Source: Erythrobacter sp. 3-20A1M
Lineage (GTDB): Bacteria > Pseudomonadota > Alphaproteobacteria > Sphingomonadales > Sphingomonadaceae
DNA length: 64,000 nt
Direction of reading: 5' to 3'
Assembly (NCBI RefSeq): GCF_018636735.1
Contig: NZ_CP045200.1
Location: 744,001 to 808,000, forward strand
Part shown: piece after piece, positions 1 to 9,908 of the stretch
How positions within the stretch are numbered: the stretch's first letter is position 1
How the letters are laid out: each line of letters begins with the position of its first letter
Translations under genes and position numbers: made by a program
The notes under the pieces: generated by a model
The model's input: only the letters and a program-made list of their open reading frames with translations
Told to the model about the DNA's origin: nothing
The model's database searches: none

Positions 1-1
1 T

Positions 2-121
2 TTGGCGGATCGCATGGAGACCAAGTTCCGCCGCACGGTCTTCATGGTTCCGGGCGGAGGCGTACGACCGCACGCCATCGCGCGGCCCAGAATGCAGTTC
101 GGCAGGCGGGTCCCGTCATGA
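2..121 (+). CDS. C-terminal tail of an unidentified protein (5' end outside window)
   Basis: An open frame runs from the left edge to a TGA at 119-121 and gives about 39 residues, basic and glycine/proline containing (RRTVFMVPGGG). Third codon positions are strongly GC-rich in this frame and not in the neighbouring frame, which supports real coding. It lies 73 bases upstream of the TPR/SPOR lipoprotein on the same strand and could share its operon, perhaps the end of a tad pilus locus. I do not recognise the family from this fragment. Confidence 0.35.
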   Translation: MADRMETKFRRTVFMVPGGGVRPHAIARPRMQFGRRVPS

Positions 122-194
122 CCGTATCGACACCCGATCCGACGCTTTTTTCGCGCCGCCGAAACATCGGACAGGCGCAAGGGGGACAGATTTC

Positions 195-1631
195 ATGAAC
201 CGCCATCATCGTTTCGCCGCGCTCGCCGCGACCGGCCTCCTGCTGGGCTCCACGCTGGGCGGCTGCGCCACCGGTCGCGGCGCGCCGCGTGCCGAGGTCG
301 CCGCCGGAAAGGCGCAGGTCGCGCTGGAAAAGGGGCGGACCGACGTCGCGCTGGCGCATGCCGAAGCCGCCGTGCTGAGCGAGCCGCGCAACGCATCCTA
401 CCGCGCCATTTTGGCAAATGCCTATCTCGAAGCGGGTCGGTTCGAATCCGCCCGCACCGCGTTCGACGATGCGCTTGAGCTGGGCGACACCTCATCGCGG
501 ACCGCGCTGGGTTATGCCCTTTCCTCCATCGGCGCAGGCGACAATGCGTCCGCGCTGGCCGTGCTGGAAGATTGGCGGAGCGATCTCGCGCCCGCCGATC
601 TCGGCCTCGCGCTGGCGCTGGCGGGCGACGTCGATGGCGGGGTTCGCCTTATCTCGGACACCATCCGTTCGGGGCAGAACTCGCCGAAGCTGCGCCAGAA
701 TCTCGCCTACGCCTACGCCCTGCAGGGGAACTGGCGCGCCGCCCGCCTGATGGCTGTGCAGGATCTCGATCCCGCGACTGCCGATGCGCGCATCCTGGAA
801 TGGGCGCAGACCATCAGCGAGCAGAGCGGCCCACGCCAGGTGGCGAACCTGCTGGGCATCTCCATCGCCACCGATCCCGGTATGCCCCCGCAACTGGGGC
901 TATCGAACAACCCCTCCACAGACCAGCTTGTCGCAGAGGCGGCAGCGCAGGCAAGCCCTGTAACCCAGAGCGCTGTGGAAGCCCCGCAGGTTGCGACACC
1001 CCCTCACGCCGCGAGTGCGGCTCCGGCTGCCACGGAGGCTCGCACCGCGGCGCCCGAGCCCGCTCTCACCCGCGAGTTACCCCCGGTCCAGGCGACCCCG
1101 GTGGTGGCGCGAGCCGCGCCGTCTGAACCCGCCGACAGCCCGACCCCGGCCCCTGCTCCGCTGGTCCCGGCGATGCAAATGGCGAGCGCCGCGATCGAAT
1201 TCGTTTCCCAGCCGGTGGTGCAGAACCTCTTTGCAAGTCGCGGCTCCGCCCGCTTGGCCGCACCGGCGCGACCCGCGTCCGCCGCTTCGGCTGCACCGCA
1301 AACGGTTCCGGCCTCCTCCATCGCGCGCAAGAGCGCCGACGGCTCGAACCTGATCCAGCTCGGCAGTTTCTTCTCGGAAGCCGGCGCGCGCCGGTCCTGG
1401 GACATCTATACGCAGCGCTACCCCGAGCTATCCGATTGTCGCATGGTCATCACCCAGGCGACCGTGCGCGGAAGGCATTATTACCGCGTCAATGCCGCTG
1501 GCTTGAAAACCGCCGACGCGCGCGACCTTTGCGGCCGCATGAGCGAGAAGGGTCAGGGATGTATCCGCTGGACGTTCGCCAATCCCCTGCCCGGTACGAC
1601 CGCGGAAAGCGTGAGGATGGCGATGCGCTGA
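195..1631 (+). CDS. TPR- and SPOR-domain lipoprotein, TadD-like
   Basis: A 478-residue protein with a lipoprotein signal: a hydrophobic stretch at about 8-22 ends in LGGC, making Cys24 the likely lipidated residue. Residues of about 35-230 form helical TPR-like repeats (for example AEAGRF-type and ALQGNWRAA segments). A long Ala/Pro-rich linker (about 245-385) follows, then a C-terminal SPOR domain (about 390-465, starting NLIQLGSFFSE) of the type that binds denuded peptidoglycan. A clear AAGGGGG ribosome binding site precedes the ATG. In sphingomonads such TPR/SPOR proteins often follow tad pilus genes and resemble TadD; that context lies outside the window, so the pilus role is inferred. 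It ends 28 bases from the convergent pyrC-like gene. Confidence 0.75.
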   Translation: MNRHHRFAALAATGLLLGSTLGGCATGRGAPRAEVAAGKAQVALEKGRTDVALAHAEAAVLSEPRNASYRAILANAYLEAGRFESARTAFDDALELGDTSSRTALGYALSSIGAGDNASALAVLEDWRSDLAPADLGLALALAGDVDGGVRLISDTIRSGQNSPKLRQNLAYAYALQGNWRAARLMAVQDLDPATADARILEWAQTISEQSGPRQVANLLGISIATDPGMPPQLGLSNNPSTDQLVAEAAAQASPVTQSAVEAPQVATPPHAASAAPAATEARTAAPEPALTRELPPVQATPVVARAAPSEPADSPTPAPAPLVPAMQMASAAIEFVSQPVVQNLFASRGSARLAAPARPASAASAAPQTVPASSIARKSADGSNLIQLGSFFSEAGARRSWDIYTQRYPELSDCRMVITQATVRGRHYYRVNAAGLKTADARDLCGRMSEKGQGCIRWTFANPLPGTTAESVRMAMR

Positions 1632-1659
1632 GCCGCGCAGGAGCTACGCAAACCGAGGA

Positions 1660-2892
1660 TCAGACTTCCACGCCACCTTTATAGAGCGTGAGGACCCGCC
1701 CCTGCGCGGGTTGGCCGTCGAACGGGGTGTTGCCTGCGCTCGCGGCCATTCGGTCGCTGGAAACGATCCACGGCTTCTCGGGATCGACGATCGCGATATC
1801 CGCCTCGTAGCCCGTGACCAGCCGTCCGGCCTCGACGCCCAGTAGCCGCGCCGGATTGTCCGCTACCAGCGCGAATGCGCGCGGCAGATCGATCACCCCA
1901 TCGCGCACCAGCGACAGCACCAGCGCGAGCAGGGTCTCCGCACCCGCCATGCCCGGCGCGGCATCGGCGAAGGGCAAGCGCTTGTCTTCCGGCCCGCGCG
2001 GATCGTGTCCGCTGGCGACGACGTCGATCGTGCCGTCGCCGATCGCCTCCACCACCGCCTGTCGGTCCGCTTCGATGCGCAGAGGCGGCGAGAGGCGGGC
2101 GAAGGTGCGGAAATCGCCGGTGGCGAGGTCGGACAGCATGAAATGCGCCGGCGTGACCCCGGCGGTGACGGCCACGCCGCGCGCCTTCGCCGCCCGCACC
2201 AGATCGAGACCGGCGCGTGTCGTCACCTGCCGCAGATGCAGTCGCGCGCCCGCCATTTCCGCCAGCGCGACATCGCGCGCGATCGCCAGCGCCTCGGCTT
2301 CGGCAGGTGCGCTCGGCAGGCCGAGCCGCGTCGCCATCTCGCCCGCGGTCGCCACCGCATCCCCGGCCAGCGCGCCATCTTCCGCGTGCGACACCACGAC
2401 GAGGTCGAGCATCGCGGCGTAGCGCAGGACGCGAAGCATGGTGCCGCTATCCGCGATCCAGCCGCGGCCCGTCGCGATCCCCCGCGCACCGGCATCGCGC
2501 ATCAGGGCGATCTCCGCCAGTTCCGTGCCCGCGAGCCCGACCGTCGCGGCGGCCAGCGGATGGACCCAGAGATCGGGCTTCCCGCTCTTGGCGATGAAAT
2601 TGACCCGCGCCGGCAGATCGAGCGGCGGCGACTGGTCGGGCATCAGCGCGGCGCGCGCGATCCCGCCGAAGTGGAACGCGGGCTTGTCCACCGCGAACAC
2701 GCCCAGATCCACCAGCGCCGGAGCAACCAGCCGACCGCGCGCCTCGACAATCTCGTCATCTTCCGCCGCCACTTGTGCACCGATGGCCGCGATCCGGCCT
2801 TCGACCAGCCGCAGGCTTGCTTCTTCGATCCCGTCGGGAGTAACCAACCGACCGCCGGTAATGGTCAGCGCGCGCGCCTGCTTCACACCCAC
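1660..2892 (-). CDS. pyrC: Dihydroorotase-like protein lacking metal-binding residues (PyrC pseudoenzyme)
   Basis: A 410-residue amidohydrolase-fold protein that aligns along its whole length with type I dihydroorotases of pyrimidine synthesis. The catalytic sites are degraded. Where active enzymes have the metal-binding HxH after 'PGFVDL', this one has VDLGVF (Gly64, Phe66). The 'CHIST' histidine region reads RQVTT (221-225), and the catalytic Asp of 'ATDHAPH' is Gly295 in ASGHDPR. His169 remains. Its start overlaps the end of pyrB by 10 bases, so the two are cotranscribed. In Pseudomonas-type systems an inactive dihydroorotase is a structural partner of aspartate transcarbamoylase; the same role is likely here, with the active PyrC encoded elsewhere. 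Confidence 0.85.
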   Translation of the reverse strand: MGVKQARALTITGGRLVTPDGIEEASLRLVEGRIAAIGAQVAAEDDEIVEARGRLVAPALVDLGVFAVDKPAFHFGGIARAALMPDQSPPLDLPARVNFIAKSGKPDLWVHPLAAATVGLAGTELAEIALMRDAGARGIATGRGWIADSGTMLRVLRYAAMLDLVVVSHAEDGALAGDAVATAGEMATRLGLPSAPAEAEALAIARDVALAEMAGARLHLRQVTTRAGLDLVRAAKARGVAVTAGVTPAHFMLSDLATGDFRTFARLSPPLRIEADRQAVVEAIGDGTIDVVASGHDPRGPEDKRLPFADAAPGMAGAETLLALVLSLVRDGVIDLPRAFALVADNPARLLGVEAGRLVTGYEADIAIVDPEKPWIVSSDRMAASAGNTPFDGQPAQGRVLTLYKGGVEV

Positions 2893-3927
2893 TGCCCCTC
2901 ACCCATCCCGTCCCCCCAGCCGGATACTCCGCGCCCTCGCCTGGTCAGCACGTCGAGGCAGGCCATGCGGGTCGCGACCCCCATCTCCACCTGTCGCGTG
3001 ATGATTGAACGGTCGAGCATGTCGGCCACGTCGCTGTCGATCTCCACCCCGCGGTTCATCGGGCCGGGATGCATCACCAGCGCGTCGGGCGCGCAGCGTT
3101 CCAGCCGCTGACGCGTGAGGCCATACAGATGGTGGTATTCGCGCGGCGAGGGGATGAACTGCCCGCTCATCCGCTCGTTCTGCAGGCGCAGCATCATGGC
3201 GACATCGGCCCCGCGCAGGGCGGCGTCGAAATCGTGGAAGGCTTGCGCTCCCATCGCCTCGATACCCGCCGGCATCAGCGCGGGCGGCGCGCAGACGCGC
3301 ACCGTGGCGCCGAGCGCCTGAAGACACAGGATGTTGGAGCGGGCAACGCGGCTGTGCATGATATCGCCGCAGATGGTCACCACCAGGCCGGTGAAATCCT
3401 CCGCATCCTCCCCCCGCTCGGCCAGGGCGTGGCGCAGGGCTAGTGCATCGAGCAGCGCCTGTGTCGGATGCTCGTGCTGCCCGTCGCCCGCATTGAGCAC
3501 CGGGCAGTCGACCTTGCTCGCGATCAGCGCCACCGCCCCGCTCGATCCGTGGCGGATCACGATCGCGTCGGCGCGCATGGCATTCAGCGTGATCGCGGTG
3601 TCGATCAGCGTCTCGCCCTTCTTCACGCTGGACTGCGCGGCATGCATGTTGACCACGTCAGCGCCCAGTCGCTTGCCCGCGATCTCGAAGCTGAGCAGCG
3701 TGCGCGTGGAATTTTCGAAGAAGGCGTTGATGATGGTCAGGCCGGCCAGCGTGTTCGAATGTTTGTCGGGCTGGCGGTTGAATTCGATCCACTGCTCGGC
3801 CTCGGCCAGCAGATAGAGTATCTCGTGCCGTTCGAGCTGCGCGATCGCGGTGAGGCTGGTATGCGGGAACGCTCGCCCCCCCCATGGGGAAGCGCCCCCC
3901 CGATTGCGAAGTGCCCGATCCTGCCAT
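2883..3927 (-). CDS. pyrB: Aspartate carbamoyltransferase catalytic subunit, apparent frameshift near the 5' end
   Basis: This subunit joins carbamoyl phosphate to aspartate, the first committed step of pyrimidine synthesis. The carbamoyl-phosphate motif FENSTRT and the downstream [20 protein letters not shown]-like and [10 protein letters not shown] segments are intact. The family normally has about 310-345 residues. Upstream of residue Phe-Pro-His (codon at about 3871) the homologous frame hits a stop without any ATG, GTG or TTG. A coding-like N-terminus beginning with the ATG at 3927 lies in another frame and joins if one base is removed from the run of eight C (plus strand 3876-3883), giving GRFPMGGRAFPH and 347 residues. 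The first ATG in the intact frame, at 3656, would cut off the substrate-binding domain. Either a homopolymer error or a true inactivating or slippage site. Confidence 0.85.
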
Positions 3928-4039
3928 CAGGGCCGAGCGTCTAGAACCGGGGTGCCCCGCGCTCAAGCACATTCGGCTGGCATGGCCCGCGCGCGACGGT
4001 TATGCCTCGATAAGGATCGAAATTCGGGGTGGAATGAAA

Positions 4040-5926
4040 ATGGCTTTTGCCAAGAGTGTCTGGAAATTGCTGGTGGGGATCAAGGACGGGCTGGTGCTCG
4101 TCTTCATGCTCCTGTTCTTCTTCGCGCTGTACGGCATCCTGACCGCCCGCCCCTCCCCCGCACAAGTCCAGGCGGGCGCACTCCTGCTCGATCTCGATGG
4201 CCACATCGTGGAAGAGAAATCGCGCATCGATCCCTTCGCCGCGCTGTTGTCCGGTGCGGTTCCGGCGACCGAGTTCGACGTGCAGGAGCTGGTCGGCGCG
4301 ATCGACGCCGCCGCCGACGACGAGCGGATCAAGGCGGTGGTGCTCGACCTCACCACCTTCACCGGCGGCGGGCAGGTCCACATGCAGGACGTCGGTGCCG
4401 CGCTCGACCGGGTACGCGCCGCGAAGAAGCCGGTGCTGACCTACGCCATGGCCTATACCGACGACAGCATGATGCTGGCCGCGCACGCCAGCGAAGTGTG
4501 GGTCGATCCCCTGGGCGGGGCCGTGATCGCGGGGCCGGGCGGCAGCAATCTGTATTTCGGGCAGCTGCTGGAGAACCTTGAGGTCAACGCCCATGTCTTC
4601 AAGGTCGGGACCTACAAGTCCGCGGTCGAACCCTACATCCGCGATTCCATGTCGGAGCCGGCGCGCGAGAATGCGCAGGCCCTGCTCGGCGCGCTGTGGG
4701 AGGAATGGCAGGCGAACGTGAAGAAGGCCCGGCCCAAGCTGGATCTGGCGCGAGTAACGCAGGATCCCGTTAGCCTGGTCGAAGCGAGCGGCGGCGATCT
4801 CGCCACCGCCGCCATGCGGGCGGGCATGGTGGATCGCATCGGCAATCGGGTGGCCTTCGGCGAACGCGTGGCGCAACTCGCAGGTGAAGATCCCTATTCC
4901 TCCCTGCCCGGTGCATTCGCCCACACCGAATACGAGCCATGGCTGGCCGACAACCCCGCACCTGTCGCCGGCAAGGCGATCGGCGTCATCACCATCGCGG
5001 GCACCATCGTCGATGGCAATGCGGGGCCGGGCAGCGCGGGTGGCGAACGGATCGCGCGGCTGCTCGACGAGGCGCTGGACGACGATCTCGCCGGACTGAT
5101 CGTGCGGGTCGATTCGCCGGGGGGCTCGGTCACCGCGAGCGAGGAAATCCGCGCTGCGATCCAGCGTTACCGGGACAAGGGCACGCCCGTCGCCGTAAGC
5201 ATGGCCAACCTGGCCGCCAGCGGGGGCTATTGGGTCTCCACCTCCAGCGACCGCATTTTTGCCGAGCCGGAGACCATTACCGGCTCGATCGGCATCTTCG
5301 CCGTGCTTCCGACGTTCGAGAGACTGGCGGCGAAATACGGCGTCAATTCCGACGGCGTGCGCACCACGCCGCTGTCCGGCCAGCCCGACTTGATCGGTGG
5401 CCTCACGCCGGAGGTCGAACGGCTGCTGCAGGCGACGATCAACAACGGGTACAACGACTTTCTCACCCGCGTCGCGCAGTCGCGCTCCATGGCACCCGCG
5501 GCGGTCGACAAGATCGCGCAGGGGCGGGTGTGGGACGGGGGAACCGCCCGCCAGATCGGACTGGTCGATCAGTTCGGCGGTCTTCCCGACGCCGCCGCCT
5601 GGGTCGCGGGCAAGGCGGGCATCGCGCAGGGCAACGACTATCATCTGGTCTTCCTGGGGGACGCGGAAACGCCCTACGACAACCTGCTGCGCACGCTTTT
5701 GCTGACCCAGGAGTCCGATACCGCGGCGCGCGGGCAGGACCTTTTCGCCATGGCCACCCAGCGCCAGGAAGCGGCCCTGTTCCAGGCGCGGGACGAGGCG
5801 ATCCGGCTGATCGGATACCCGGGCATGCAGGCCTATTGCCTCGCCTGTCCCAAACCCGTGGCCGCGCCTTCCGGCCAGGCGCTTCCCGGCGGCTGGCTGG
5901 CGCAGGTGCTCGCTCGCCTGAATTGA
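4040..5926 (+). CDS. sppA: Signal peptide peptidase SppA, 67 kDa type
   Basis: A membrane-bound serine protease that degrades cleaved signal peptides. A single membrane anchor (GLVLVFMLLFFFALYGI) near the N-terminus is followed by two tandem ClpP-like domains, as in the E. coli 67-kDa form (628 residues here). The Ser-Lys dyad is visible: Lys193 in VGTYKSAVEPY of the first domain and Ser394 in NLAASGGYW of the second, about 200 residues apart as in E. coli. I chose the ATG at 4040 because GGGGTGG lies about 7 bases upstream; the ATG at 4034 is too close to it. A longer in-frame extension to 3884 would run into the pyrB 5' end and is unlikely. Divergent from pyrB. Confidence 0.93.
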   Translation: MAFAKSVWKLLVGIKDGLVLVFMLLFFFALYGILTARPSPAQVQAGALLLDLDGHIVEEKSRIDPFAALLSGAVPATEFDVQELVGAIDAAADDERIKAVVLDLTTFTGGGQVHMQDVGAALDRVRAAKKPVLTYAMAYTDDSMMLAAHASEVWVDPLGGAVIAGPGGSNLYFGQLLENLEVNAHVFKVGTYKSAVEPYIRDSMSEPARENAQALLGALWEEWQANVKKARPKLDLARVTQDPVSLVEASGGDLATAAMRAGMVDRIGNRVAFGERVAQLAGEDPYSSLPGAFAHTEYEPWLADNPAPVAGKAIGVITIAGTIVDGNAGPGSAGGERIARLLDEALDDDLAGLIVRVDSPGGSVTASEEIRAAIQRYRDKGTPVAVSMANLAASGGYWVSTSSDRIFAEPETITGSIGIFAVLPTFERLAAKYGVNSDGVRTTPLSGQPDLIGGLTPEVERLLQATINNGYNDFLTRVAQSRSMAPAAVDKIAQGRVWDGGTARQIGLVDQFGGLPDAAAWVAGKAGIAQGNDYHLVFLGDAETPYDNLLRTLLLTQESDTAARGQDLFAMATQRQEAALFQARDEAIRLIGYPGMQAYCLACPKPVAAPSGQALPGGWLAQVLARLN

Positions 5927-6007
5927 GTGCGCTCTCGCTTGCGCAGCGCTGGATAAGGTGGCATGGGCGCGCCTTCGCCAGCGGCACGGCCATCGGCCAG
6001 CCCGGGC

Positions 6008-6082
6008 GGGCGCGTAGCTCAGTGGTAGAGCACACCCTTCACACGGGTGGGGTCGCAAGTTCAATCCTTGCCGCGCCCACCA
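6008..6082 (+). tRNA. tRNA-Val (anticodon CAC)
   Basis: The acceptor stem GGGCGCG pairs with CGCGCCC, followed by an encoded ACCA end. The D arm GCTCAGTGGTAGAGC, the anticodon stem CACCC/GGGTG with loop TTCACAC (anticodon CAC) and the T arm GCAAG-TTCAATC-CTTGC all fold normally. It reads GUG valine codons. Confidence 0.95.
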
Positions 6083-6171
6083 TCTTTTCAGTGGCTTGGA
6101 AGAGATGGTCGGCGGGCCTTTGCGGTTTGCTTTGGGGTCAGCCATAGGGCATTCCAATCCGCTGAGTGTTC

Positions 6172-7566
6172 CTACGCCGAACGCAGCCCGAGAATCCGCC
6201 GCAATGAAAGCCGCTTCCTCAGGATCGTTCGTTCGATAAGGGTCACCAGTCCGAGGCTCAGGCCGAACAAGGGGACCAGCAAGGCAAGCGCGATGACCGC
6301 AGCGACCAAAGCTGCGCTATGTCGGATCGCGCCTTTCCCAGGTGGTGCACCCAGCAGGCCTTGCGGTCGCCGGCGCCACCACATGACGATGCTCGAGATC
6401 GCCAGCGTGACGAGAGCGACCAGCGTCAGCAGGCCCAGAAGCTGATTGGCGAGGCCGAACAGCGCACCTTCGTGAACCGCGATGCCGTATCCGACCAGGC
6501 GATCTATCCAGTGGTGCCGGGAGAAATCCTGGCGTCCGACCACTGCCCCGGTCCGACCGTCGATTTCGACGGTCTCGCGTTCGGGCCGGTCGGCGGCGTT
6601 CGACTGCGCCTTCCAGCGTTCCGATCCCGCCTTCGGCGGCGTAATCTCGACCGGGGCCGATAGGCCGAGAAGTGACGCGGTTGCGACCACCCGATCCAGC
6701 TCACCAGCTCGCGACCCGTCCATCGCGACGGAGCCAGCCGCCATATGTTCGGCATGGGGACCCAGTGCGGTGCGGCTCTGTCGATCGAGCGCCGCGCGCT
6801 CGCGCGCATCGGCATCGGACCCGCGCGACCAGTCGACAGGACCGTCGACCTGCCCCGTGGTCTCTCGCACCAACGCCAGGTAATCGCCCCAGTTCTTCGC
6901 CCAGGGAAGTCCGGTAAGGATCAGCAGGACCGCGAACAGGGAAACCCAGACGCCGGTGACGGCATGCAGGTCCTTCCAGAACACCCGGTCCGATCGCCGC
7001 AGCCGGGGGTAGAGCACGCCGCCCATCCCGGCTCGATCGCGCGGCCACCACAGGAACAGGCCCGTCAGCAGCATCACGATCGCCCAGCTCGCGGCGAGCT
7101 CCACCAGCGTCGAGCCCCAGCGCCCCGCCATCAGTTCGCCATGGAGGCGGAAGATCACGCGCATCAGCCGGTCTTCTTCGCCCACGGTCTTCAGCACCGC
7201 GCCGGTACTGGGATGGAGATAGACCCGCGTTTCCTCTGCGCCCACGCCGACAACGATCCGCTGGGCATCGTTTGACCCTTCGCGCATGACGAACCGGTGC
7301 AGGACCGATCCCGGCACGACCGCCTCGGCGCGTTCGACGAGCTTGGACGGGGCCACGGGCGCACCCGCCAGCGCGAGATTGTCGTAGGGCCGATCGATCC
7401 AGCCCTCGATCTGCGGCTTGAACAGGTAGATTCCACCCGTCACCGACAGCCACAGGATGAACGGAACGGTGAAAAGCCCGGCATAGAAGTGCCATCGCCA
7501 CACCGTGCGATACCAGCGTTCGTACCTGAGCGCGGGAGCGCCAGGATTGGCGGTGGCGCGGGCCAT
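6172..7566 (-). CDS. PepSY-domain inner-membrane protein linked to metal/siderophore uptake
   Basis: A 464-residue PepSY-associated transmembrane family protein. An N-terminal membrane helix (FYAGLFTVPFILWLSVTGG) precedes a PepSY region (about 60-130). A second helix (SWAIVMLLTGLFLWWPR), a third after LHAVTGVW, and C-terminal helices around 380-450 complete the usual four-helix layout. Family members often sit beside TonB receptors and are thought to reduce ferric siderophores or other metal complexes. The ATG at 7566 overlaps the TonB receptor stop codon (TGATG) and has a GGGAGG site 6-7 bases upstream inside that gene, so the two are translationally coupled. An upstream in-frame ATG at 7584 is less likely. 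Confidence 0.85.
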   Translation of the reverse strand: MARATANPGAPALRYERWYRTVWRWHFYAGLFTVPFILWLSVTGGIYLFKPQIEGWIDRPYDNLALAGAPVAPSKLVERAEAVVPGSVLHRFVMREGSNDAQRIVVGVGAEETRVYLHPSTGAVLKTVGEEDRLMRVIFRLHGELMAGRWGSTLVELAASWAIVMLLTGLFLWWPRDRAGMGGVLYPRLRRSDRVFWKDLHAVTGVWVSLFAVLLILTGLPWAKNWGDYLALVRETTGQVDGPVDWSRGSDADARERAALDRQSRTALGPHAEHMAAGSVAMDGSRAGELDRVVATASLLGLSAPVEITPPKAGSERWKAQSNAADRPERETVEIDGRTGAVVGRQDFSRHHWIDRLVGYGIAVHEGALFGLANQLLGLLTLVALVTLAISSIVMWWRRRPQGLLGAPPGKGAIRHSAALVAAVIALALLVPLFGLSLGLVTLIERTILRKRLSLRRILGLRSA

Positions 7567-9844
7567 CAGAAACCTCCCTTCCAACGCAGGCTCGCGACGA
7601 ACGTGCGGCCCGGATAGGGATGGAAAACGAAGGCCTTCTCATCCAGCAGGTTGTCGACGCCCAAATCGAGATCGAAGCGACCGAAATGGATGCTCGATTT
7701 CAGATCGACGAAGGTGAACGGCGAAACGCAATAATAGGTGTCGCAGCGCGAGCTGGCGCTGTTTTCCAGATTGCGTTCCGGCGTGCTCTGGTGGCGGACA
7801 TTCGCCGCCAGATCGAGCATCGGCGATACGGCGTAGCGCAGCGAAGCGTTCGCCCGCCATTCGGGCACGCGCGGGAAGCGATTGCCCTCCAGCGTCGGAT
7901 TGAGCGGGTTGTCGGTGATCTTCGCATCGATCCAGGACACGTTCCCGTCGAAGGACAGGCCGGGGATGAACAGATCTTCCGCCGCCACGATGAAATCGAC
8001 GCCCCAGGTTTCGACCTCGCCGATGTTGGTGATCAGCGACTGGCTGACCGGCACGCCGGGATCGGTCGGGCTCGGAACCAGGATGGTCTGCCCGAACAGC
8101 GTTTCGTCGACCGCCTGTCGGAACCCGCTGAGCGTGAGCTTCACATTGCCGAACCGGCGCGATCCGGTGAGTTGCAGGTCGAAGCCCCGCTCCGGTTTCA
8201 GATCAGGATCGAAACCGTCCAGATCGATCTGCCCCACGTTCGGGCCGTAGCCGATCAGGCTCGCCTGATAGAGCTCGCCGATGGTGGGAAAACGTGTCGC
8301 CCATGCTGCCGAAGCCACCAGCTCGGTCGCATCGTCGGGGCGGAAGGTCAGCGCGAGCTTGGGCGACAGTGCATCCTCCGACCGGGAAGCGTAATCGACG
8401 CGGGTGCCGCCATTGCTGAGGAAACCGTCGCTCGCGCGCCAGTTCTCGTAGCGCAGGCCGAGCGTCGCCTCAATCATAGGGGTCAGCGCGACGGCATCCT
8501 GCGCGAACACACCCATCAGGCGCGTTTCGCCGCCGGAGGAATTGCGGACGGCGCTGGGAACGCCGCCGCGCCAGTCGCTTACCGCCCCGGTGCGGTTCTC
8601 GCCCGCATAGGCCGCATAAGACGCGCCCAGTGCGACCCGCTGCGCGCCGAAGGTCCGCTCGGCCGAAGCTTCGAGGCTGGTCCAGTGCGCGTCCTTGTCG
8701 GTGACGATGCCGCTGTCAGGAATGATCCCCGTGAGGACATCGACCCCGTCGGACTGCCGACCGCGATCCTTCAGCAACTCGAACCGGCTGGCGGTCAGAT
8801 CGATGCTCCACCCCGAGACTTCGCCCGACAGTCCGAGACCGGCCAGCAATTCGTCGCTGCGCGTCTGCCCGCGCGTGACGCCCGCGATGCCGACGAATAT
8901 CGCATTGCCTGCCCCGTCCCGCAGAAAGCTTCGGGGATCGGTCGTGTCTTCGGCATCGAGCAGCAGCGCGGCTAGTCCGCGCGCTTCCCAGCCGGCGCCA
9001 AGGTCGTAATTGCCCCGCAAGCGGATCTGGTCCTCGACGCTCTCGACCACGCTGTCCTGCGCCGCGATGCGCAGCGGAAAGCCCAGCGCATCGTCGACGA
9101 TCGCCTGGCCGGCATAGGGTGTACCCGGCGCGACCGTGCGCCATTGCTGCGGCTGGCCCTGGTTCTCGAAATGGCGATAGGCGACCGACACGCCCCCGCG
9201 CGAACCCAGCGCGACATCCGCCTGTCCGTCCAGAGCGTAGCCGAACAGGTCCTCGTCGGTGTCGTAATACTGGTAGTTCTGGTAGACGCCCTGCGCGCCC
9301 AAGCGGATCGCGTTCTCGCGCACCGGCGCGGTTTCCAGGCGCAACACCCCGCCAAGCGAATTGCCCGAATAGCGCGCCGAGGTCGGCCCGTAGACGATCT
9401 CCGCCCGCGCGATGTCGGTGGGCGAAAGCACCGCCCATTTCGGCGCAGTATCGAAGTGGCACCGAGGAAATCGGAAATCAGGAACCCGTCGACCGTCACC
9501 AGCGCGCGCGGGGTCTGCGTGGTGTGCATGTTCCGGAATGAGAGCGTGGCGTTGGCGTCGCCGACATAACGCTTCCTGACGATCAGATCGGGGGCGTAAC
9601 GGATCACGTCCTCGCTGTTGATCGCATTGATCGCCCGGATCTGGTCGGCATCGATCGCGACGCCCAGCGCCGGGGTTTCGAGCGATTGCAGTTCGCGGCT
9701 GTCGAGCGTGCCGGTGACCACGATCGTGGGGCCGGAGCTTTCGTCGATAGCTGTCTCGGCGGGCTCTTCGGCGAGCGCGGGGAAGGATACGAGGAGCAGA
9801 GCCGACACGCCCAGCGGCGCGCGGCAAATATGATTGAACGGCAT
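7566..9844 (-). CDS. TonB-dependent outer-membrane receptor, apparent frameshift in the plug domain
   Basis: A siderophore/metal receptor. The N-terminus (ATG at 9844) has a signal peptide ending ALAEEPAET, then a plug beginning TIVVTGTLDSREL. The frame runs to DGFLISDFLG and then becomes non-coding. The homologous frame resumes one base away at HFDTAPKWAVLSP and continues through YGPTSARYSGNSLGGVL and a full beta-barrel to the C-terminal Phe of WKGGF. Restoring one G near plus-strand 9455-9460 (AGTGGC) would give SDFLGAHFDTAPKW and about 759 residues. DUF2946 lies 64 bases upstream and the PepSY gene overlaps downstream, so all three form one unit. The substrate is unknown; iron or copper chelates are plausible. 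If the shift is real, the gene is a pseudogene. Confidence 0.85.
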
Positions 9845-9908
9845 GGAAACACCCTGATTGATAACATCGACAGGCGCCGCACGAAGCGTGGACGCCGGAG
9901 CAAGGAAA

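Noticed and set aside
3895-3901. The run of seven C as the pyrB frameshift site
   Set aside because: Shifting there would give ASPWGGRAF instead of GRFPMGGRAF. The eight-C run leaves the more family-like sequence, so it is the better candidate, although this run cannot be excluded.
6083-6111. Imperfect repeat ACCATCTTTT...AAGAGATGGT after tRNA-Val as a terminator
   Set aside because: Arms are AT-rich and mismatched and no T-run follows in the tRNA direction.
3941-6157. A 738-codon open frame on the minus strand opposite sppA
   Set aside because: It is antisense to a full-length SppA with both catalytic residues, crosses the tRNA-Val gene, and has Arg/Gly/His-rich composition typical of shadow frames in GC-rich DNA.
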